From NCBI GenBank assembly GCA_024232355.1, contig JAAEPW010000416.1, positions 23,374 through 87,373 of the forward strand: DNA of 64,000 nt, in the 5' to 3' direction. Positions within the stretch are counted from its first letter, which is position 1. Each line of letters opens with the position of its first letter. The notes under the pieces were generated by a model, which worked only from the letters and a program-made list of their open reading frames with translations, made no database searches and had not been told where the DNA came from. Shown piece after piece: positions 53,657 through 60,613 of the stretch. Source of the stretch: Chloroflexota bacterium (GTDB lineage Bacteria > Chloroflexota > Anaerolineae > B4-G1). The position numbers were made by a program, and so were the translations under genes.

Positions 53657-55219
53657 TCAATGACCCAACTTTTTCTCAATCTCCTGTGAGGTCCTCGTCA
53701 CCGATAGACCGCCCAGCGCCGTGCACCGCAATTCATAGGGTAGGCTCTTGCCGACTATATCCATCGCATCAATGACTTGGTCCAGCGGTATGACCGCGTC
53801 AAAATTTGCCAGTGCCATATTTGCGCAAGCCAACGCGTTGCTGGCAGCCATCACATTTTTGCCGAGGCAGGGTACCTCGACTCGGCTGGCCACAGGATCA
53901 CAAACCATTCCAAATATATTTTGGAGCGCCATACTTGCTGCGTCGATCGCTTGCTGAGTAGAACCTCTTCCCAACGTGACCAGCGCTGCGGCAGCCATCC
54001 CCGACCCCGCGCCGCATTCGGCCTGACATCCGCCGATCTCGGCAGCGAACGTGGCGTGGGCCGCGATGAACACGCCAATCATTCCCGCTGCGAGCATGGC
54101 CTTGGTTGAGTCATCCTCAGAAAGTCCCATGGCGCTGGCTGCCCCGATGCAGGCCCCCGGAAGTCCGCCGCAGGCGCCAGCGGTCGGTGCGGCGACGATC
54201 ACACCCATAGAGCTTTTCATCTCCATCATGGCAGTCACAAAGAGAATGATTTGGTTCAGTATGCCTCCGTCGAGTAGTTGCTTGTTTTCCATCTGGGCCA
54301 GAAAATGCCCCGACTGGTATCCGAGGATTCGGTCTGCGTATTCGGTGCCACTGATACCTTGGAGGATAGACCGGAACATGATGCGAACAATGTCTTTCAT
54401 GTTCTGGAATACTTGCTTGTGAGGCACGTTGCCTCGGGCGCTTTCGTAGTGGAGGGCCAATTCCCACAACTTGAGGTCCCGGGTCGCATTGTATTCCAAC
54501 ATCTCCTCACAGGTGATGAACGGAACCTGAATCTCTTTGCGGGATAGCACGGGCAGCACCGGAAAAAGTTGCTTGACAGATCGCGCACAAGTTGAGCCAA
54601 GCTCAGAAATAACTTGCTCCTCTAGGAACTTTTGCGCTTTGATCTCGATAAACTGTGTATCTGGGCCCTTTAGAAGGAGAATGTCGTCCGCATCGGTGTT
54701 TTCGGTCAAATAGCTGAGAATCTTTTCGCCATCCGAGTCGAGATAGACGAGGGTTTCGTAATAGTCGCCCGCTATGGATAGTTTAAGACCGTCGATCTCG
54801 ATGATTTCTATCATACCGCCACCGGTAGAGATAGCCGTCACCTGGTGTTGTTCTATCGAGTTTTTGATCCAGAATCTGTAGGTGTTGGGATGCTCAAAGC
54901 CGTAATCCGAGATGTCAATGTGTACCTGGATTCCGGCGTCGCGGATCGCCTGGGCGGATTTTGTCAGTCTTACGTCTGTGGCCTCCCAGCCGAGCAGGCC
55001 GCCAAAGAGCCCCATGTCGGATCCCTGACTGACGTGGGTTCTAGCGAGGGAGCCGTTAGAATCGAATTCGATCCATATCTCTTTGATCTCGCCATCCATC
55101 AAATCCCGGATTAACCTTCCGATACGCACAGCAGCCGCGCAATGAGAGCTGGATGGCCCTCGCATAATGGGGCCGATCACGTCGTTGAAAATGCTGGGGT
55201 AATCCTTTCTGTTGCTCAT
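53657..55219 (-). CDS. L-serine dehydratase, iron-sulfur-dependent, single-chain
   Basis: Deaminates L-serine to pyruvate and ammonia with a 4Fe-4S cluster. The beta domain is at the N-terminus (MRGPSSSHCAAAVRIGRLIR) and the alpha domain at the C-terminus (GVIVAAPTAGACGGLPGACI, GGCQAECGAGSGMAAAALVT, and a VCDPVASRVEVPCLGKN segment). Cluster cysteines are therefore present. 520 residues, normal for a fused form. The start ATG overlaps the upstream helicase-like gene by four bases, an unusual partner. Confidence 0.92.
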   Translation of the reverse strand: MSNRKDYPSIFNDVIGPIMRGPSSSHCAAAVRIGRLIRDLMDGEIKEIWIEFDSNGSLARTHVSQGSDMGLFGGLLGWEATDVRLTKSAQAIRDAGIQVHIDISDYGFEHPNTYRFWIKNSIEQHQVTAISTGGGMIEIIEIDGLKLSIAGDYYETLVYLDSDGEKILSYLTENTDADDILLLKGPDTQFIEIKAQKFLEEQVISELGSTCARSVKQLFPVLPVLSRKEIQVPFITCEEMLEYNATRDLKLWELALHYESARGNVPHKQVFQNMKDIVRIMFRSILQGISGTEYADRILGYQSGHFLAQMENKQLLDGGILNQIILFVTAMMEMKSSMGVIVAAPTAGACGGLPGACIGAASAMGLSEDDSTKAMLAAGMIGVFIAAHATFAAEIGGCQAECGAGSGMAAAALVTLGRGSTQQAIDAASMALQNIFGMVCDPVASRVEVPCLGKNVMAASNALACANMALANFDAVIPLDQVIDAMDIVGKSLPYELRCTALGGLSVTRTSQEIEKKLGH

Positions 55220-58200
55220 AGCCGCACGTGACCGGGGCCTCCCGTAACGATGCTGGCGGCGAGATCGAAAAGCGAGTGGGGCTTGCTGGTGTCTATCTCT
55301 ATGTTGTGGCGTTCGGCCAGTTGCCGGGTGACAGAATCTGGCAAGGCCGCGATGTGATCTGGCTGATCCTCGTCACCGATCATCACGATTCGCTTGCCCC
55401 GGAACAGCAACGGCAGGGTTGAGGGAATGTCGCATTGGGATGCGGCATCGATCAAGATAGTATCAAAAATCCCAGGTTGTAAGGGGATGCCCTGGGTCGA
55501 AAGGTTTTTGATCAGCCACACGGGAAAGAGCTTGAGGGCCTGGGTGTAATGGCCCTCGGCATTCAGGCTTGAACCATTTCCTCCGTTTGTGGATGTCTCG
55601 ATGGCGGATAGGTATTGATCGATGGCGTGCAGTGTGTCCGGTTCTAGCGCTGCGGCGACGTGCCGCCATTGCTCTGTCAATAACTGGCCCCCCAGGTTTG
55701 TTTGTTGTTGCCACAATTGGTCCAACGCTGGCTGTGCTTGATCCTGCGAGGGCAGTTCTTTGAGTTTTGCCCCGGCTCGAGTCCGTTGCGCGCGGAGGTG
55801 CCAAATCTGAATGATCTGTTGCCATATTTGTAGATGGTTCACCAGTTGCTCGGAATGTTCGTAGGTCTCGTCGAACAGCTCTGTCAGATAGTTTGGGTCC
55901 TTTTGGGCCTTTTTGAGCGCTTTGCTCAGTACCGGGCTATTCAACTCGTTTTGGTGCAGTAAAGCGGTGGCGCGACCCCTAATCCTGTTCCAATCCTCAA
56001 CGTGAGAATTTACGTCCGTATTCAGGTCGACCAGATACTGTTGCATAGAATGGATCAGGTCTTTGGAGGGCATCACTTTGGACCATTCCAGTTCCTGACG
56101 CATACCGTCGGGCAGTTTGGCCCATAGCACATCCAGCGATGTCTCTGCCTCTGCCAGATTGGGATGCAATTCCCGCAGTTCGTATTCGATCCCGGTCGCT
56201 TGTGAAAAGCGCAACCAGATGGAGGTCGCTTTTAGCACGCTCATCGATGTGACCCAACTTGTACCCTGTGCCGTCTGCCGTTTTCCATCAGACAGTAATC
56301 CCTGAATTGCGCTTTGCAAAGCCTCAGGAAGGGTATGGTCGCGTTCGAGTGCTGCCAACCGCTCCTCCCAACCGGTGTATTTTGTCTTGAGGTGTTGGTA
56401 TTGCTCCTGGAGCACATCGAGGTCGCGAACGATGCTTTCGTTAATCGGTCCAAAGGGCCACGTATTGTTCGACATGGCCTCGGCGATGGTCTCGGGCAAT
56501 TGGGTGAGGGAATCCGCGAACTGGGTCTCGGTTTCACTCAACTCGGTGGATTTGGTGTCGATCTCACTATCACTCTGTGCTTGATGCGATGCGAGCGTCT
56601 GCCGCACGTTTGCCTGGTGAGCAGACAACGCACAGGCCTGCACAAAATCGTATCTCATTTGGACGTAATCGGCCCAAAATTTAAAAGATACCTTGCGAGG
56701 GGGTTCTTCGACGGGATTGAGCGCCAAGAGGGTGGCGTTCAACGTGCTGATATCCTTTAGCTTTTGCCGCAATTGCTTGATCGCCCAATCACGAGAGATA
56801 ATTCCGCGCACTTGTTCTTGGGGTGTCAGTTTCCCTGATGCGATCCGGGTGGCCCACGTATTTACGTCGTCTAGTTCGGCGGCCAGATTTTGCCACGCCG
56901 TGTGATTTGCTACTTTGATCGCAGTCGCGACCTTGGGCAGCAACAGTGCCGGAACGCGGGTGCGCGCGGCGATCACCTGTTTCTCCAAACTGTCCAATAA
57001 ATCTTCGAGTTTGGTTGTTTTGCTGTCACGATCTTGACGCAAGCGATCTGGCACCCCTGCAAGACCGGCTCGCGCCGTGCCCAGGCGATGCGCGTGTAGC
57101 ACATTGTCTTTGATGGCAAATGCCCGGTCCAGAATATCCTCCAAACGCCGGGGCGTCGAGTCGTCGGCCTGTACGGCCATTGCACCGAGCAACCAATGGG
57201 TGACGACCTCGGAACGCTGTTTGAAATCGTTGAGCTTTTCCAATATGGTGCGATAGCTGAGGGCTGCCTGGTGCGCCTCGCTCTGGATCACCTGGATATC
57301 CTGACGGAGCACTTGCTCCCGTTCTTGATCGAACGTGTCCACGGCGCTGTCCAAAGCTGCCCACAGATCGCCGGATAAATCTGGCTGATCCTGACTCTCT
57401 GTGTTGGCAATGGTCGTGCGCAACTGTTGGGCGTTTTCCTCGACCACAAGCGCTTTTAGCAGATTCTCCCACGCCGACATAAAATCCGTAATGGCGGGCA
57501 GATCGTTCAGGTCAACGTCGGGACGCCGGAGGCTCGTGGCTGCGCCCAGTTGTTGCTCTGCGTCTTCCAGGTATCGTAGGAACGGTAGGTCTTGTTGATT
57601 GGCCACCAGTACCTGGCGCACGTTTTCCGCGAGGGTTTGGTGCTGGGTAATGCGGTTTTGGACGTCTTGGAGCAGGGTGGCGATGGCCATAGTCAGCGCT
57701 TGTTCATTGTCTTGTCCAAAGCGTATTCTGTCTTTTCTCACACAAGCTCTGACCGTTTCGGGCAGTGTGTCCAAGAGCGTTTGTATTTCAAGCCGGTAGC
57801 TGGCGCGCTCACTTTCTAACTGCTGGGCCAACGCAATACTGGTCTTTTGCTCGTCGATCAATCTTGCCACTTTATTATATTCGCCGTGCGCTTGTTCCAA
57901 ATTGCTCGTGACGCCCCCTTTGCGCACGTCGGAGAGGGCGCGGCGCATCGCGCTCAACATTTGGGGCCGAAACTCTTCACCGCTCTGCACGATGCCCGGA
58001 TAGTTCAACTGGGTCGAAAAATGCTCGAAAACAGCATCCGTGATCTCGCTATCGGGGCTGGCGACCAAAATTGTCTTTCCCTGGAACACGGCGTCTCCCA
58101 CGATATTGAGCACCAGTTGAGATCTGTTTGCGCCGGGAGGGGCCGTGACAACCGTCAGTGGATATTGTCCTGCCGCGGTCACGGCTTTACGTTGACTATT

Positions 58201-58989
58201 GTTGGCTGGAACAATGGTTCGACGTTGGTCAATGTTGGGTTCTAGAGTTTCTGGATATGGTTCCCGGTCATCCTTGTTTAGCAGCAAGTGGTGTAGGCCT
58301 GGTTGTAGTGTGTTCCAGCGATGTTCTTCCTTCAGTTGACTCAATTCTCTTAGCAGATGATTCGCATCGCCCGCCTGCGCATAGAACAGCACTGGGCATT
58401 CCACCACCGTGTGACGCGATAATAATTGCTGGGTCTGAAACTCTTTCCGGCTGACGCGCACAGCCGGCTCGCCCGATGCTCCTTCGATGGTTGATAGAAA
58501 TTGGTCGAGGGCTTGGTCGAAACGCACTCTGCCGGATTTGGTCTCAAGTGAGAGATGGCTTGCCGAGTCCCAGCTCTGCAACGCGGCAGAATTGATTTTT
58601 ACTCTTGTGTTTGTCGAGGTCAGGCTCACGCCTTTGTCGGTTTGCTGTCCGGATACACCGACATAGAGTAACGGCATCAGGTTGTGGTCTGAATCCACAA
58701 AGAACGGGTATCCAAAGCAGATGTTGGTCTGCTTTCCGCCGTTCATATCTCGTAACACAAAGCGCTGTAGTTTTTGAGTCTTTTCCTCGGTGCTTCGTTG
58801 AATTGAGAATGAAAAGAGCGACGTGTCTCGCAAAAAGCTGCCATCCACGTGGGGCAAAAACCAACAAGCTCTCGGGATATCCTCTTGTTCTATCACCAGG
58901 TGAAGACGATTCTCTTGGTGCACGTAATCGATGGCATAAGACAAGAGTCTTTTCCAATCTATGTCGTCGTTGATTGGCTGGATCAGCAT
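55216..58989 (-). CDS. Large coiled-coil protein resembling a truncated, ATPase-degenerate SF1 (Dna2/UPF1-like) helicase
   Basis: 1,257 residues from ATG 58989, after GAGAGG. The N-terminal 250 residues are unassigned. Around residue 262, NNSQRKAVTA matches helicase motif Q, followed by VVTAPPGANRSQ where motif I is normally GPPGTGKT: the lysine is arginine. Residues about 350-1150 are helical, much of it coiled coil. Near the end, FDTILIDAASQCDIPSTLPL matches motif II (normally DEAS, here DAAS) and RIVMIGDEDQP motif III. The protein ends there, so the second RecA domain (motifs IV-VI) is missing. ATP hydrolysis seems unlikely. The stop overlaps the serine dehydratase start cleanly, which argues for an intact gene. 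Confidence 0.7.
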   Translation of the reverse strand: MLIQPINDDIDWKRLLSYAIDYVHQENRLHLVIEQEDIPRACWFLPHVDGSFLRDTSLFSFSIQRSTEEKTQKLQRFVLRDMNGGKQTNICFGYPFFVDSDHNLMPLLYVGVSGQQTDKGVSLTSTNTRVKINSAALQSWDSASHLSLETKSGRVRFDQALDQFLSTIEGASGEPAVRVSRKEFQTQQLLSRHTVVECPVLFYAQAGDANHLLRELSQLKEEHRWNTLQPGLHHLLLNKDDREPYPETLEPNIDQRRTIVPANNSQRKAVTAAGQYPLTVVTAPPGANRSQLVLNIVGDAVFQGKTILVASPDSEITDAVFEHFSTQLNYPGIVQSGEEFRPQMLSAMRRALSDVRKGGVTSNLEQAHGEYNKVARLIDEQKTSIALAQQLESERASYRLEIQTLLDTLPETVRACVRKDRIRFGQDNEQALTMAIATLLQDVQNRITQHQTLAENVRQVLVANQQDLPFLRYLEDAEQQLGAATSLRRPDVDLNDLPAITDFMSAWENLLKALVVEENAQQLRTTIANTESQDQPDLSGDLWAALDSAVDTFDQEREQVLRQDIQVIQSEAHQAALSYRTILEKLNDFKQRSEVVTHWLLGAMAVQADDSTPRRLEDILDRAFAIKDNVLHAHRLGTARAGLAGVPDRLRQDRDSKTTKLEDLLDSLEKQVIAARTRVPALLLPKVATAIKVANHTAWQNLAAELDDVNTWATRIASGKLTPQEQVRGIISRDWAIKQLRQKLKDISTLNATLLALNPVEEPPRKVSFKFWADYVQMRYDFVQACALSAHQANVRQTLASHQAQSDSEIDTKSTELSETETQFADSLTQLPETIAEAMSNNTWPFGPINESIVRDLDVLQEQYQHLKTKYTGWEERLAALERDHTLPEALQSAIQGLLSDGKRQTAQGTSWVTSMSVLKATSIWLRFSQATGIEYELRELHPNLAEAETSLDVLWAKLPDGMRQELEWSKVMPSKDLIHSMQQYLVDLNTDVNSHVEDWNRIRGRATALLHQNELNSPVLSKALKKAQKDPNYLTELFDETYEHSEQLVNHLQIWQQIIQIWHLRAQRTRAGAKLKELPSQDQAQPALDQLWQQQTNLGGQLLTEQWRHVAAALEPDTLHAIDQYLSAIETSTNGGNGSSLNAEGHYTQALKLFPVWLIKNLSTQGIPLQPGIFDTILIDAASQCDIPSTLPLLFRGKRIVMIGDEDQPDHIAALPDSVTRQLAERHNIEIDTSKPHSLFDLAASIVTGGPGHVRL

Positions 58990-59097
58990 TCTGCGCACCT
59001 CTCAAGTGCTTTTTTGATACATATACTTGCAGGCCTGTGTTGTTGGATTCGGGGGTTTGCCTGATTTGGCGATCTAGTCCCCGCCCATGGTTGCAAT

Positions 59098-59126
59098 AGT
59101 ATAGCACGTCCTTCTCTAGGACGCAA
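59098..59126 (-). promoter_or_regulatory. Promoter for the helicase-like gene
   Basis: On the reverse strand, TTGCGT (59126-59121), 17 bases, TATACT (59103-59098). The leader to ATG 58989 is about 100 bases. Confidence 0.65.
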
Positions 59127-59161
59127 AAGTGCATGCTCAGATATGTTTGCCGCGCGTCATT

Positions 59162-59190
59162 TTGACTTTTGGGCAAAATCCGAATATACT
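59162..59190 (+). promoter_or_regulatory. Promoter for the conserved unknown gene at 59218
   Basis: TTGACT (59162-59167), 17 bases, TATACT (59185-59190); AAGGAGG lies between the expected start and the ATG at 59218. This is the best-matching promoter of the right-hand half. Confidence 0.75.
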
Positions 59191-59217
59191 GAATGCGCAA
59201 AAAATAAGGAGGGAAAA

Positions 59218-59961
59218 ATGAGACAATTCTGTGTAACTACTGCTATGGGCAAGCGATTGATCGGCAAGGCGATGCTGCGCCACCCGGATATCGAGGGTGT
59301 GCTCAAAAAGGGCACGTTGGTCATTATTGCGGGCACCACGAATGGCTATGTGGCCGAGGAGGTTCTCCAGTCGTTGGGACAGGCCGAAGGGTTCTCCCGC
59401 CGGGGCTTTCGGCGTGGGATGACGGTGGCTCCTGGGAACAAGATCCCCGCCATCGACCTGCCAGGCGACGTGGTCGTCGTCGACGGCGAGTGGCAGCAAG
59501 GCAAGACCATTTTTGACGTAGTGGACGACCTCACGACCGGTGACGTGATTCTCAAAGGGGCGAATGCGTTTGACCCATACGGTCAGGCTGCCGTGCAGAT
59601 CGGCCATCCCAAGGGCGGGACGATTTTGGCCGCAATGGCGGCGGTGGTGGGGCGGCGGGTGCGACTGATCGTGCCGGTAGGCTTGGAAAAGCGCGTATTC
59701 GAGGACGTAAACTTTTTGGCACAGCGGTGTAATGCCCCAAGTGCCAAAGGTCCGCGTCTGCTCCCGATGATGGGTGATGTGTTTACCGAACTGGACGCCA
59801 TCAAGCTGCTGACGGGTGCCAATCCCAGTCTCATTGCGGCTGGCGGCGTCTACGGGGCAGAGGGTGCGGCCTGGCTGGGGATCGCGGGGACGGAGGAGCA
59901 GGTTCAGGCTGCGGCTGAGCTGATCAAGTCGGTGGCTGGTGAACCGCCTTGCGAGGTGTAG
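59218..59961 (+). CDS. Conserved protein of unknown function
   Basis: 247 residues, soluble, starting [20 protein letters not shown] after AAGGAGGG. Recurrent glycine-rich turns suggest an alpha/beta fold: [38 protein letters not shown] and [20 protein letters not shown]. It carries neither a classical P-loop nor a Rossmann signature. I do not recognise a characterised family. It has its own strong promoter and a hairpin terminator, so it is a single-gene unit. Confidence 0.75.
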   Translation: MRQFCVTTAMGKRLIGKAMLRHPDIEGVLKKGTLVIIAGTTNGYVAEEVLQSLGQAEGFSRRGFRRGMTVAPGNKIPAIDLPGDVVVVDGEWQQGKTIFDVVDDLTTGDVILKGANAFDPYGQAAVQIGHPKGGTILAAMAAVVGRRVRLIVPVGLEKRVFEDVNFLAQRCNAPSAKGPRLLPMMGDVFTELDAIKLLTGANPSLIAAGGVYGAEGAAWLGIAGTEEQVQAAAELIKSVAGEPPCEV

Positions 59962-59994
59962 GTAAGACAAGATCGTAGTGTGAACAATCAAGAT

Positions 59995-60026
59995 GCGCCC
60001 ACTGGCATTGGCTGGTGGGCGCTGTT
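59995..60026 (+). terminator. Hairpin after the conserved unknown gene
   Basis: GCGCCCAC (59995-60002) pairs with GTGGGCGC (60015-60022), then TGTTGTCTT, only moderately T-rich. It lies 33 bases after the stop at 59961 and probably terminates that gene. Confidence 0.5.
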
Positions 60027-60038
60027 GTCTTGACAAGC

Positions 60039-60198
60039 AGGGCTGTTCAATTCTAACAAGCTTTCGACATAAAGCGCTCACAGCCACCGTCTCGGGGGCG
60101 CCCCATACCACAAAACATTGGCTTGGAGTAATTTTCTACCCCAAGCCGCCCCCGGGACTGGGGCTGTGAGCGTTGGGAAATTAGAACTGAACAGCCCT
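60039..60198. mobile_element. MITE-like element with 18-bp inverted ends and 12-bp direct repeats
   Basis: The ends AGGGCTGTTCAATTCTAA (60039-60056) and TTAGAACTGAACAGCCCT (60181-60198) are inverted with one mismatch. GTCTTGACAAGC flanks both sides exactly (60027-60038 and 60199-60210). A second inverted pair CGCTCACAGCC/GGCTGTGAGCG lies inside (60075-60085 and 60162-60172), so the whole element can fold. No transposase. Duplications of 10-13 bases are known for IS4-family elements; assignment to that family is a guess. This lies in the 652-base gap before the last gene. Confidence 0.75.
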
Positions 60199-60214
60199 GT
60201 CTTGACAAGCTTTT

Positions 60215-60253
60215 CCCGCTGACGGGGGAGTGACCAGCTCCCCCGCCAGCGGG
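60215..60253. repeat. Strong GC-rich hairpin
   Basis: CCCGCTGACGGGGGAG (60215-60230) pairs with CTCCCCCGCCAGCGGG (60238-60253) at 15 of 16 positions around a 7-base loop. No T-run follows on either strand, so it is not a classical terminator. Confidence 0.55.
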
Positions 60254-60273
60254 CACAAAAAGGAGGAATTTTT

Positions 60274-60303
60274 GTCTCTTGGCCTGTCTCGAGACCGAGA
60301 GAC
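60274..60303. repeat. Hairpin with conserved CCTGTCTCGAGA loop, copy 1
   Basis: GTCTCTTGG (60274-60282) pairs with CCGAGAGAC (60295-60303) around CCTGTCTCGAGA, followed by CTTG after an overlap of one base. Its loop and 3' flank recur in the hairpin at 60560-60587, although the outer stem bases differ. Confidence 0.55.
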
Positions 60304-60360
60304 TTGATTCTGATTAAAATCAGGCATTTGTTACTACCTGGCAATAGTATACCACATCGA

Positions 60361-60413
60361 CCTTCCAAACGCCTTACAAAATGGGTCATAAACCTTCCAA
60401 AAACCTTCCAAAT
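60361..60413. repeat. Iterated CCTTCCAAA motifs
   Basis: CCTTCCAAA occurs at 60361-60369, 60393-60401 and 60404-60412, with a degenerate GCCTTACAAA at 60371-60380. Read on the reverse strand these are TTTGGAAGG units, two of them 11 bases apart. They could be binding sites for a DNA-binding protein; the only nearby gene, the secreted protein, is read away from them. Confidence 0.4.
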
Positions 60414-60510
60414 TTTATGCGCTTCTGCCAAGTGTCCGGTCTTGCCAGCGCGCTAGCCCGTTCGAGATCAAGCGCCAGATGGAACTGTGACTTTGGGACG
60501 CAAACCGAGA

Positions 60511-60542
60511 CCGCCCCGATTGTAAGGGGCGGCGTTGTTTTT
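60511..60542 (+). terminator. Terminator-like hairpin with T-run
   Basis: CCGCCCC (60511-60517) pairs with GGGGCGG (60526-60532) around 8 bases, then CGTTG and a TTTTT-containing stretch (60536-60542). It is oriented forward although no forward gene ends just before it. Confidence 0.45.
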
Positions 60543-60559
60543 GGTGTATATTGAAATCA

Positions 60560-60587
60560 CCCCCCGGCCTGTTTCGAGACCGGGGGG
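60560..60587 (-). terminator. GC-rich hairpin after the last gene; conserved-loop hairpin, copy 2
   Basis: CCCCCCGG (60560-60567) pairs perfectly with CCGGGGGG (60580-60587) around CCTGTTTCGAGA. It lies 26 bases past the reverse-strand stop at 60614 and may terminate that gene, although the following reverse-strand sequence (TGATTTC) has only a short T-run. Loop and CTTG flank match copy 1 at 60274-60303. Confidence 0.5.
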
Positions 60588-60613
60588 CTTGGGTATTTAC
60601 GTCATAGCCACGA

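Noticed and set aside
53657..55219. Possible missing C-terminal half of the helicase-like protein hidden by a frameshift
   Set aside because: This interval encodes a complete L-serine dehydratase in all its length; no helicase motifs IV-VI were found in any frame.
60078..60431. 117-codon reverse frame in the last gap
   Set aside because: It crosses the MITE-like element and two hairpins and resembles no protein.
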